Source: Musa acuminata AAA Group
Lineage: Eukaryota > Streptophyta > Magnoliopsida > Zingiberales > Musaceae
Length of the DNA: 64,000 nucleotides
Direction of reading: 5' to 3'
Assembly: GCF_036884655.1 (NCBI RefSeq)
Contig: NC_088340.1
Coordinates: forward strand, 7,376,001 to 7,440,000
The position numbers and the translations under genes are program-made. Shown here in pieces: positions 12,420-24,800 of this stretch. The notes below the pieces were generated by a model, which saw only the letters and a program-made list of their open reading frames with translations, was not told the DNA's origin and searched no databases. The first letter of the stretch is position 1, and the number at the start of each line of letters is the position of its first letter.

Positions 12420-14425
12420 GAGATGGAGACAACCCTGGCGCTTTGATAAGGGAGTATGTGTTGGGAGCCTTCACTGCTCTCCTTCTTGACGGATACTGCA
12501 GGTTTCCTCGAGGTGGCTCCTTTGATCCCTTCCCCAGCCTTCCGATCGTCGGATCCGACGGTGGATCTGCCGTGATAGGAAGGTCCAGAGTTTCCATCGC
12601 GGAAGCTCCACATCTGAGGTAAAGATCGTCTATTTCTTTGTCTCTCCGCTTAATCATCGGTTGTTCGTCGATAGTGGTTCGTAATACCCTTCTTTCCCTT
12701 CAAATTTTCCTTCTTTTGTTGAGAATGGTGTAAGTTTTTCTCTTCTTTCAAGCCTCTGGTATATGATCTGCTCGGTCACCAGGGCGTCAGTAGTTTTGGT
12801 GAGAATGGAGCATACTCAAAAGGGCAGAAAAGACGAACTTGTCATTATATTTCCAAATTCCAAAATTTTTTAATGTATTTTATTCCAGAAAAATGTTGTA
12901 AATTGCTCAACCTTTCATTAAACTCATCAGCTCGATGATCCTATGATTCATGTGAGTCGGAGATGGACATATGAACTCTTGATGCAGACCTGCATCTGTT
13001 AGCTATTTTTTGGTCAAGAAGCATGTGAGGACATGCTTATAAAATGATGATTATAGATTTGTCTTCGCTAACAAAGATTAACACTGAACCTTGTAGTTGT
13101 AATTGTTCGACTTTTTCGGATCCCGCATTGACGGATTAATTAGTTTAATGAAAAAATTCTTTGTTAATAGTGTGAACAATGGTCTATTTGACTGCGAAAT
13201 TAATCTGAAAATAATAAAACATAGATATGCTTCCATAGCAAGTGGTCCAATGAAACGTGAGCCTTTACATAGTGCAGGTCGCTATTGAGATGTTGCACCT
13301 GTCCGAATGGGTGTATCACGTTGCCTTGCTCTGATGCATTTATTTTTCCTCGCGTTGACCAAGAATACATTTTCCTACCAAACAAATTGAGAACTTTGCC
13401 GAGTATTTGATCATGTCATCCAGTGAGATAGAAGTGTCTCTTTAAGCTTTTTGCTAACTGTGACCACTTTCTCTTTGTGGGTTCCATCAGCTTTTGACCT
13501 TTTTGTTGCTTGTTGGGTTCATCTGCATGCCTGTTTCCGGTGCTGGAATCATTAACCGTTAGGTTCTGCTTTTACCAAGTGTAGTATAGCATCATGTTAT
13601 TCTCTGTATCACCTCGTAGGAAAAAAAAATTGCTTCATGCATCATTTTGTTTCCTTCTTTTTTCTTTCTTTGGTTGATTTTATTTTCCTTGGATCCTGTT
13701 TGAGAATTGAATCTTACTCATTTAAGGTCTGCGTTGGCAATTTGTTGTTTCTATAGCTATTCTTATTGCTATCCAGCTTAATCTTACACATGCTGTTATC
13801 GGCACTAGATTTTGCTAATACAGTGATACGATATCTGTCAGTCCAAGTTTTTGGTCTTGAAGAATGACAAACATTGAACTGTTGAGCCTTGTGTTGTAAG
13901 TTTTAATTAGTATACTTAATTGTTTTGAATGTGAATTGGTGGATTCATCTTCTTTTCTATCTGTACATCCCTTCATGGTGCAAATCAATTTTAGACTCAA
14001 GTATCATTTAATTTATTTTTGGTTTAGTTCTGTTTTCAATCTGAGAAAATTCTTCACCATGAAACCAGGCCACCAAATTTTATCAATCTTCATGCAAGAT
14101 ACTTAGAATCTTGTGTTGTATGATAATTCTTTCAGTAAATTGATAGTCAATTTGGTTCACTGTCTCTAACAGTATTATTATCAGTAAATAGGTTACTGTT
14201 TGTGTTCATTTTAGCATCTTTAACTGTTCATTTGACATATATCAGTATAGGAAACAATTCAAACTAGAACAATTACTAAATCCGCATATTATATTGATAA
14301 TTGATGCCTGTTGCATTAAATTTATGTTAATGAATAGATATACCTGCAATATAATTCATATTCTGCTCTTTTTTTTTTATGAAAGTCTTTGTTCTCGATC
14401 GATATAACTTCTCAATTATTGACAG
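12420..14425 (+). other. NET4 leader exon and 1.8-kb leader intron
   Basis: A GC-rich segment ending at a CTGAG|GTAAAG donor (12618/12619) is the probable non-coding first exon. The matching acceptor is GACAG at 14421-14425, followed by 53 leader bases before the ATG. The exon's 5' end is not defined. The intron holds no recognised element. Confidence 0.5.
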
Positions 14426-14478
14426 GGCTGCAACTCTGAGCTACAAGCTTTCCACAGTGTAGTACAGTTGGTAAAAAA

Positions 14479-16434
14479 ATGAAGCGGATGATATCCAGAA
14501 AATCCCACTCATGGTGGTGGGATAGTCATATCAGCCGCAAGAACTCAAAATGGCTTGAAGAAAATCTTGAAAGTAAGATTGTAAAATCTAGCTATTAATA
14601 TGCCTTTTTTAATAGTATGTGTATGTGGTAGTTCATTGTAGACCAGATCTCTCCCATGTACTCATCAGTGCAACCTGGATTCTATCAGCTCTGATGTGTC
14701 ATGGCAAGACCCTCTAATTTGATAAACATGAGTGCAGTTGTTTGTTCTTTCACGAGTAGAACATTTTAATTGGTTTAATCATCCGTCCATGCAGAGATGG
14801 ATCAAAGTGTCAAACAAATGCTGAAATTGATAGAAGAGGAAGGAGAATCTTTTGCAAAGAAAGCTGAGGTGTATTATCAAAGGCGGCCTGAGCTGATATC
14901 CCAAGTTGAGGATTTCTACCGCATGTATCGTGCGCTCGCTGAGCGTTATGACCAAGTGACTGGAGATCTTCGCAAGAATATTCGGTCAGAGCTCAGATCT
15001 CAAGTTTCAGGCAGTGGATCTGATCATGTTTCAGATCCACCTTCTCCTTCGTCCATTCACTCATTGGAAGTCACACCTGAGTCAAAGCCACAACCACCCA
15101 AGCCAAGTCCAAGGGCTGCTGGCTTTGATTTCTTCCTCGGCTCTGGTGGCAGTTCTGACCTGTCCAGGAAGGGAAGTGATGGTTCGTATTCATCCTCTTC
15201 GGAATGTGATTCAGAGTCTGAGTTTGATGATGGCAACGAGGTAAATGGTGATGGTATTTCCTCTAGGCTACAGCAGAAAATACATGAGCTAGAGGATGAG
15301 CTACGTGAGACGAGGGAGAAGGTCAAGAGACAGGGAGAGAAAATTTGCCATGACCACTGTAATTCCAAAATCTTGTCACTAGAGGAAGAACTTTCAACTG
15401 CTAATGAGAAACTTCACTGTGCAGAAACTGAGATCATGGTCCTTAAAAACAAGCTTGAGGAGACTAATATTTCTTTGGAAACGATGGAGACAGAGCTCAG
15501 ATCAGAAAAGGAGAAGGTTTTGAACTTGGATGAACATGTTGCCATGCTGCAGAATGCAGTATTAGCTTATAAGTATGAGATTCTGGTCCTAAAGGAAGCA
15601 ACAGAGGTTACTACTAAGCAGTTCCAGACTGAGTTACTAAATCGTGATATTCAAATTGCAGAGTGCAAAACTGAACTAGTAAATTCGAAAGAGAAGTTTT
15701 TGCAGCAGAAGTCCAGCCTTGAAGCTGGAATTGCATACCTTGAAGGTGTAAACATGGAACTAAAAGAAGAAACAGAGAAAATGTTGCTGGAGAAGTTGTC
15801 ACTGGAGAGTCATCTCTCTGAGCTGCAAGTTGTGATTCAAGAACTGCAAGTCTCAACTTCAAGTTCTATTGAAAATGTTTCGAGGGAGAAGTTGGCACTT
15901 GAATCTGAAGTCCTTGCTCTTTCTCAGTCCAATGCCTCGCTGGAGGGTAAGATTAACATTCTGGATGATCAGGTAAGGCAGCTTGATGCTGACAGGATTC
16001 AAGCATGTGAGGAGAGTGGGAAGCACATCACCGAGCTAAATAAGAAATTAGATGCTCTAAAACTTCGGGTTGACATGCTCACAGCTGAGAAAGACCAGCT
16101 TACTGCGAAGGTGGATTCTCTTACCAACGATGTTAGGTCGCGTGACGGTCAAATCATCCAGATGGATGAGCACCTGCATCGGTTGCAATTAGAAAATGCG
16201 AAACTGATCATCGAATTGGAGGAAGGTAGAAAAGCTAGTTTGGATCTGAAGTCACGAATGAAAGACCTCGAAGAGGAAGTGGACAGGCAGAAGGTTGTGA
16301 TATCTGATGGTGCCGAGGGCAAGAGGGAAGCAATAAGACAGCTCTGCTTCTCGCTAGAGCATTACAGGGACGGCTATCATCAACTCCGGCAGTTGCTCCA
16401 GTGTCACAGGCGATCGCCCATCGCTGCAAGTTGA
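14479..16434 (+). CDS. NET4: NETWORKED 4-type (NET4) actin-binding protein
   Basis: Plant-specific NET superfamily protein that binds F-actin through an N-terminal NAB/KIP1 domain; NET4 members link actin to the vacuole membrane. Exons: 14479-14572 and 14795-16434 (GT-AG, 577 residues). The NAB domain is unmistakable: [20 protein letters not shown] (from residue 10), then [20 protein letters not shown], the [12 protein letters not shown] stretch and [16 protein letters not shown], to about residue 85. A Ser/Pro-rich acidic linker (about 95-165) follows, then a long heptad-like coiled coil rich in Glu, Lys and Leu from about 165 to near the C-terminus. The length fits NET4 (about 500-560 in Arabidopsis) rather than the much longer NET1 or shorter NET3 members. 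The first exon splits the NAB domain, as is usual in this family. Confidence 0.9.
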
Positions 16435-17650
16435 TCATCTTTTCTTGGGTAACAGTCTTTAGCATTTGTGTTTGTCTCCATGGACCTGCTGCTATTTCTG
16501 AACTCTGTTGTAATGTGTTGCTATGTCAATGTTTTAGGTCGTCATATGGTGTAAAAGACTGTCTGAATCTGATGTTCTTCAGTCTTTATACATTTATCTA
16601 TAGTGATCTCCATATAATCTTGTTAGTGGTTGACTGGCAATGATGATGGAGATCTGCTTGAGGGTGGAGTTATAGTGGACTTATTTGTTTGTGTGGTATC
16701 TCAGCTTCCTCCTATTTTATTGATGCCAATGAGATAATTTTTGTTACCATTCCTAAGCATGTTCCAAATTTGGTATGCTACTGACTCAAACTGGTTCTCG
16801 ATGTTCGAAATTGAATTGTCGGATCTGATTCGTGCTAATTCAATTCAAAACACTATTGAACTATCGATCCAGTTTGATTCTAATTCAAATTGATCTGTTG
16901 ATTTGAGATTGCTTCAAGCCTATGAATATTATCGTACCAATGAACCTTGCTATTATCCCCAAGTACGTATGAAGTAACAACATCACCCATTCTCCCTCCT
17001 ACCCCCATTATGCCAATGAGCCTCTTCCCCCCATTCTCCCTCCTCCGCCCATCCCACCACCCATGATTGTGCAACGTTGCCACCTCCGTCCCTTGCTACC
17101 GCCGTGAAGAGGCGAGACCCCGTGAGTGGGGCTAGAGGTCTCTCCGTTTTCGATCAGTAAGAAAGATAAAGTGACAGAGGGCGCGCAGGCAGGGAGCTCC
17201 CCGTCTTCGCCAGGATAGGGAGCGATGGTCGATCGCAACGAAGGAGGAGAGCAGTGATCGATAGCGAGAAAGGGGGACAACGGTAACCTTGCTAAGGGAG
17301 GACGAAAAGGATATCGGTCGAGGAGGGATGCTTCACAGAGGTGACAGGGAAGGGAGGGGAAGAGGGGATGTCGGGGAGGAGGCGTGGCTCACCATGGAAG
17401 CAGGGGGATGGCGGTGGCAGGGTCGGTGATGGTTGATGGAGGGCCAAGATATTTTCATCAAATTGACGAAAAAAGAAAAATCCGTGTATAAGAATAAATT
17501 AAGAGAGGGTTTTATAGGTAAAATGTCCAACTTAAAATGAAATTAAAGAATATTTTCGCTGGAATTCTTTCTCGGAACTAACAAAATCGCAACACTGAAT
17601 GAATGAGATACTTGAAAGGAATGGCGGGTCGCGAGAAACTGCGAGGCCTC
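16435..17650. other. NET4 3' region and GC-rich intergenic block
   Basis: After the NET4 stop comes an AT-rich 3' region. At about 16950-17460 a GC-rich block begins with C/T-rich CATTCTCCCTCC motifs and ends G/A-rich. Reverse-strand frames in it give low-complexity Gly/Pro/Ser peptides that match no family I recognise. It could be an inserted repeat. Confidence 0.4.
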
Positions 17651-18839
17651 ACACCAGCGTTGGATTCATTCTAGCTGTTGGATCCACAGGCTCCTCCTTC
17701 ATCCACCGTTGAGAGTAAATTTGTTCGCAAGTACCTCCGATCTGAACCCGACCCAAAACCTCTTACCGACTCGGTCTCCGTGAAAGAATCTCCGCACCCT
17801 CGCTCTCCTCGTTATCGGCCTCATCTCTGTGTGACGATCTTAGCTGACCAACGTGGGGAACTCGCCGCCAAGAACAACTTCATGGCCTCCGAAATGAGCA
17901 AGTAATCTGTGATGCATTGTTCTCTTGTCTGGAACTTCTGTCCCAATCGCTTGGAGATTTCGTTTTAGTTTTCTGTATCAAGATTAGGGTTCTTGAGATT
18001 TCACTTATGTCTGCTGAATTGAAGCTTTGGATGTAACTTAGGTTCTTTTCATGACTATGTAGCTCTCAAATTCGTCTTTTATTTAGTTGTTTTCTTTAAT
18101 ACCTCGTTGGGTGTGTTTCGGGTGCTTTACTTGAAAATATCTTCTTTTGTTTCTGTGATTCTTGACGACGAGTTATTGCAATTTTCTAGCTGGATCGGGA
18201 TCTTTTCGAACGGGTGAGGTTTCAAGAACTTAACTCTCTTATCTTAAAAATTTATTTAGGCAACCCTTTGCTCGCAGCCAACGTTTACGAAATTATTTAG
18301 CCGAAAAATTATTTTCAATCATTTGAAGATATCTTTTTAAGTTTCCATTGCAACAGGGTTGGTGTTCTTAAAATTGGATTTATTGTTTGCTGAATAAATC
18401 CTTTCGAGCGAGTTAAGCTCTTTCTATGATGTCGTAGTTTTCTTTTTTTTTTGGGAATAATATTTGATTTATTGTCTGTTTTTCTAATCTTTGATTTAAT
18501 TGGGAATAATAGTTGATTTATTGTCAGTTTTTTGGGAATAATATTTGATTTTTGGGGATTTTTTCCAATTCTTCTTGTATAAAAATCATTTTACCCTGTA
18601 ATTTATAAAACCTAATGTTTTTAGATCTAAATCTTGTAATTTTCTACCTTGATTGCATTTCTGTTAAATGACTAAGGTTTTTGACTCATACGTCCAACTT
18701 TTATAAATTTGTTTGCCCAATTATTTACTTGCTTTTTTTGATAGTCTAATGAAGTTTGTTGCTTCTTACTCTGCAGGTATTTGTCTTTTTAAGTAGGGAT
18801 TAGTATGGTTTTTTGCATATAACCCCTTTTTTTGGGAAG
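17651..18839 (+). other. SHPRH spliced leader with two upstream ORFs
   Basis: A probable leader exon ends at 17901 (AGCAA|GTAATC) and joins an exon starting at 18777 (CTGCAG acceptor). In the spliced leader, an 11-codon upstream ORF (MASEMSKYLSF) begins at 17882 and ends at 18794. A second, five-codon ORF (MVFCI) spans 18805-18822, only 17 bases before the main ATG. Both could reduce translation of the main frame. No TATA box is obvious. Confidence 0.5.
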
Positions 18840-21800
18840 ATGGGTCGAAAGAAATCCCGGCCGATTAGGTCAGGAGGCATAGTATCTGTAAATGACGGCC
18901 CAAGTTGTAGTGAAGCGCCACATTTAGAAAATAATAATTTGTGCAAAGAAGTAGGTGCAGTTGATAACGGGGAACATTCTAACTGTAGCAAACCTATTTA
19001 TATTGATGTAGATTGCAGCAGTTGGGGTTCTGCTGAGCATCTTGATATAGCTGAAGTGATTCTAAATGATGTTAAGTTTTCTGATGGAAAAATTGATTAC
19101 GGATTGCTAAAAGATAGCTTCAATGAATTAAAGTTTTCACTTCGGTTCCGCTTGTGCAATGTAAAGGAAGGTAGCTTTAGATTGGGTCAGTGGCCTGTAT
19201 TATCAGCTACTGATAGCATCTTTTTAGAGTTTCTTTTTGTAGAAGACCAAGGTAGAGAGCATGGAAAAAACTGTTCCATTACATTATCTGGTACATTCGA
19301 TGGACCCGATGAGAGTGTCTCAAGTCTTGTGCATCTAGTGTATCTGAAGTTCCTGGCGTTGCGGCTTATTCTTGTTGTTGAAGATTTTGTTGATGTTCCG
19401 GCACTTCGATTTAGGGTAGAAGTGTTGAAAAGTGCCTTTGATGCATGTGATTCCATTTTAGAAACTGTTAGGCAGCCATGGAGAAAGAGTATGATGAATG
19501 TCATGCATTGGTTACGCCCTGAAGTTACAACCTCAGAAGCTATATATGGAATAGAAGGTCCCTCTGTACAGGTAGATGAAGCTTCTAGTTATGGCCGAAG
19601 CAAGCATGCTCAGTTTGATATTGCTGACTTTTATGAAGCCATTAAGCCTTCAAGGTGAGTGCTAATAGTAACGTGAATCTATTAGTAATTTGCTGCATGC
19701 CCTTTTTCTTTTTATGCTCACGATTGACTGTTATTACATGTGGATCAAATTAGATCATGGTATCTTTTTAAAGCTTGTTTACCAATCAAATATTCAGGAA
19801 TATGTGCTCAAGGAACTTCTTCCTAGGACGTTTGTTGTAATTGTTACATTGATTGTGAGGCCTATGCAACTTAGAGTTGGATTTGGTAGTTCAAACACTA
19901 AGAAGCTTTATCTTCACCCTTTTACCTCAAGATGGAAGTTTGTTTTTAAGGGGTTTCAGTTTAATTTAACTACTTTATGGATATGTTTCTTTTGGCAGGG
20001 AGGAGCCTATGCTGGACGAAGAACTTCCTGACTTGCTCCCATGTCTAAGGCCCTACCAGCGCCGTGCTGCTTATTGGATGGTTCAGAGGGAGAAGGCAGC
20101 TAACATAATTTCAGGGGAGAAAGCACCATATCAGCTATCTGCTCCATATTCTGTGCCTGTTAATTTTCTTGATAGGAGTTCCAGAATGTTCTACAATCCA
20201 TTCAAGTAAGATTTCTTCAAATATGCTGAATTTGGTGCTAACTTTTCAATCACTAATTAAATGGAAGAAGCAGAATCTGGTACTAACTTCCAGATCATGT
20301 ACTGTGAATCAATGATTGAAATTTCGTACTGTACCAGAGTTTTGAGGTTTGCTCGGGGTACAGTACTGTATATCGAGCCGCCAGGGCGTACCGAGTGGTA
20401 TACCTAATTCTGCCGTAAAATCCTCCGAAAATATCAAAAAATAAAAAAAAAGTTAGGATAGGATTTTTAAGTTAGAAATAAATATGATAATAGTATAAGT
20501 TTAGCAAAATCAATATAAATTTGGTAAGAATAGTATCATATATCTTTTTCGGACTTTGAGGAATAGCTTTGTGCAAGATTTTCGTATTTCGGTTCGTTAC
20601 GAACTGTCCTTCTGTAAATATTGAAATATCTACAGAAAAATTATTTGAATTGTTAGATTATTTTATTACAATATCAACTTTAAATATTTGACCTATTAAG
20701 TGTCTAATATCAAATTAATCAATATTAAACACACTAATCATAAAATTAAATATCTTAATTACTCTCTAATTAAAGAAAGAGAATACATATATCTTGATTA
20801 GAAAGTTTTTCCTCTTAATCTTCTCAAATTAGACTTGATTCAATTCACAAATCGTTGTTTTGTAGAGTTTATGAGAGCGCAAATATGAGAAAAAAAGAGT
20901 TTGGGATAGTTTAAGAGAGTATGAGAGTGAAATAGGGGAGAAGATGAATTTAAAAACCTATGAGAAAGGGCTCCAACGGTCAATTTGACCGTTGAAGCAT
21001 TGTTATCGATTGGTAACGATCAATTTCGATCATTACCGAGCAATAACAGTCAAAATTTCGACCGTTACTGACCGATATAACCCTCTATCGTCCGATACGG
21101 GGCAATGTTAAGCGTTCCACCCGGTAGCGGGTGGTCCGCATACCGGTATGTACCGCCAGGAACATATATGAACATGATATGATCTTTTACCATAAGGTTT
21201 ATGAGGGAGAACCTCATAAACCTTGCTGTGAACATATATGAACTCTAAACCTTGCTGTGAACATCTTATTTTGATGAGAAATGATCTTTTACCATAAGGT
21301 TTATGAGGGAGATCCTCTTTGGCTATCCATTAGAGGACCCATCAGGAACATATATGAACATGATAAGTATTCTATAGTTTTGCTGTAAATTCTTAATTTT
21401 TGATAGTAAATGCTTCAATGAGAGAGGTACATTCTTGTATGATAAGACAACTCTTCAAAAATTGAGAAGTGGCATTAGGTTAATTACATACAATATAAGG
21501 CTAAGATGAAAATAGTTATAGGAAAGGAAAGCAAACAATGTTGAAAAATCTTCAGGAGTCAAATTGGTAGCATGCTGGTGTATATATCGTCAAGTTGAGT
21601 TATATTTTTCTCTGGATCTCTGACATAAACTTAATTGTTATTGGAAACAGGCATCCTGATTTTCCTGTTGCAGTTATGGATTTGTATGCAGAATTATGTT
21701 GATAACTTCAGCTTTAGTTTCCTCATGTTTGATGTAAATTTCTATTGAACATCTATACATATTTAGATAGATTTGAAGTGAGAATCCTATGGTCATCTTA

Positions 21801-24800
21801 TATGTACTTTAACTTGTGGCATTAAATTTCTATTTTCTTTTGTTACATAGCTAGGAGGATGATCTATTTTGCACGGGGCTTCTCTCCATAGCAGTTCTAG
21901 TGAGGATCAAAAGTTTTAAGCTTGAGCTAAATGGAGCAATTTTACCATACGCCAAGGCTCATGCTGTCACATAGCTACTGTTATGACAAATTATTATGAG
22001 TACTACAGTTGAAGCTGATATTTGAGGGTTGGCCTTGGTGCAACAATAAGGTTACTCATTTGCGAGTTGGAAGACTAGGGTTTGAATCATGAAAACAATG
22101 TCTCTATATTTTGAGGAACGACGGTATACATTGATTCTCCTTAAACCCCACATTCACGAGAGCCTTATACACTGGATATTCCTTTTTAGTTGAAGCTGAT
22201 ATTTGAAGAACAAGGGTGACTTGCAGGAAAAGATGGGAATGAACTTGATAGACCAATCAAAAGATTTGTCGTTGGACCTCACAAAAAAGGAAACTACAGT
22301 TGAAGCTGATATTTGAATAATGAGGGTGACTTGCAGAAAATAGGAGAATGAACATGATAAACCAGCAAGAAAAAGGTCCTTGAATCTAGCAAGAAAGGTG
22401 AATTATAGGGTACTGTAATTAGGATGAGAAAGAAAGCGAAGAAATCTAAGAAACCTATGTAGGCATGGATGAGATAAATGCTTGTATTCTTATTCTGACC
22501 TTGGCTGTGGCATGGTCAACACATATTCTGTTGACACGACCAACACATATTCTTGCAGTTCTAGAGTCCTACTCTGTAATTATATTTGGTTCTGGAGTCC
22601 TACTCTGACATGGATAAGGTTGTTCTTCCTATGGTTTGTGGAAAATTTTTTGTACATGGTGGTTTGCGTCTCGATTCTTGTTGGGGCCAGTCCATATCAC
22701 TCAGATCTAGTACAGACAGCTAGTTGCAAGGTTTAAGATACTGTTGGTATGGGTCTCTACCAGCTGGTATGTGTTGGTCTGGGTCTGACATGGCACATGG
22801 ACCAGCCCTTACTCAATTGTAATAATTCATACTGACTTAATGCTTGGTAATGATTGATTTTTGGGCTAACCAACCAGTTTTCATTTCATAAGCCTCCGGT
22901 ACTGGTTGATAACCTGCTCCATCTCAATCCTTTCTTTCATTCAAATGATAATAACCCATTTGCTTCTCACTCCTAGAACAAGCCTTTTCATTCAAATTCA
23001 GCTTCAATCTATAGGAAAATAGGTTTCTTTTCAAACATAGGTAAATCTAAGCTTTTCTCTTTTTGCTTTTTTTAAAAAAATGTCTTGCTTTATACTTGGA
23101 TTCATGTTTATTTGTTGCTTTTCTAGATCTATGCATCCTTTTCCTTGCATTTATATTCATATGAGGATGAATCATAGATGTACTTGAATCTAGGGGGGAT
23201 ATATACGAATCTTAAATAGTTCTTTGTGGATTTATATTGCCAGGTGGATGTAAACTAGATTCATATGGATATGGTTTAGATTTGTGGGATTCAAGCAAGA
23301 TCAGTATGATTGAAGTACTTGCAAATAGATTTACACTAATCTAGCATAGATCTATGCTAGTTCCGACCAAAACTGGCCTGAGTTCATATATATTTAGGCT
23401 GATATGCATGCATCTGGCCAAGAGGGATGCAGATTTAGGTTAGCTCTACATGGATGTAGACTAGATAAGCTCAAATTTGATTTATACGCGCATATCATAT
23501 GCTAATTTTAACTTTTTTAGTGATTTTTTTCTTATGCATTTTATATATGGTTTATAATGGGTCTTAAAACATATGTTGGTTTATTATTGAGGCAAGGATC
23601 TATACAAATAAGATTTAAGAGGGTTTGGATGGGTCTGGAACTAGACCCAGCAAGATCCGAAAGATACAAAGTCATACACTGTTAATATGGTATGGTCTCG
23701 GTACTGTATCTGGTCAACTGAAAACTAGAATCAGTGCCAGACAGATTTAAAACCTTGCCTAGTATCGAGCAGTACATCGTGGATATGCCTTGCAACTTGC
23801 AAATGACTCATTACTTGGCAGACGGTTGAGCCCTTCCATAAGCAAATGCAACACCATGATACTGGTATAAAGTTGTTTGTGAAACATCATTGGTGCATAT
23901 TCCAAACTAATAGGGTCAGTCAATGCTGATACTGCAGCAGATTGCAGAAAGATTGCAGGACACTTTGCCTTATCTCAGTAGGCTGCCCAAGTTTTGACTT
24001 TGAGTTACATTAATACTGATATGTGTTGAGAGAGTCCTTGTTCCCCTTTTGACTTGCCCTGATGATTACCACTCTTTTTCCCCTTCCATCACAAACCCTC
24101 AAAAGTTCATACATTAATTTGTTGCCAGTTGCAGCTGTCTGCTGCAAGGTGAAGTTTCTATTCTCCCTTTCCCGTTCCATTAGTGTCCTTCTTTCATGAC
24201 CTCTCCCTCCTGTATCTCATCCCTCTATTCATCTTTTCTTTTCTCCTTACCTGCCCCTCTTCTCAGTTCAGCTTTCGTCTCATGCCTTTTACTTTTGCCC
24301 TCCATCTGAAGCTTTCTTTTTCATGTATTTGCAGGAAAAAGATATCACAGCGGGTCTGCTAAATTTTTTAAATAAATCTACCAATCACAAACACACAAAT
24401 CAACTAATGTGTTGTTTCTAAAGTTCATCATAATCTGATTTCTGAAAGTGTTACTGTTGTTGATGTGTGGAACAGGAAATTGGATGTGCTTTGTTTGTTA
24501 GAGGTGATAGAAAAAAGGAAACATGTGTAATATTTTCACAATATCCACATTTGAGATTTATAGAAGAGTATGCTCATCACCAACCTGTGATGTTACCTTA
24601 TCAACTGTAGTTGTAGGCAACCAAACTGCTGAACTATACTTATGGGCACTAGTTGAACCAACCAAACAACTGGGTTATAAATTCAACCAAATAAGTGAGA
24701 CTTGAAAAACAATCAAGTATCTGTGATTGCATTGTCTTTTTTAATGTAGGCCTTCAAAATTGTAGGAAAAATCAAATGTTGGCATGACTGTTATTCAATG

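Noticed and set aside
12056..12657. Reverse-strand frames in the NET4 promoter and leader
   Set aside because: No known domain; they occur because the region is GC-rich and short of stops.
17008..17280. Reverse-strand Gly/Pro-rich frame
   Set aside because: Low complexity; no homologous motif or splice context.
17678..17905. 75-codon frame in the SHPRH leader
   Set aside because: Lacks an ATG start (begins at TTG) and overlaps the probable leader exon; treated as UTR.
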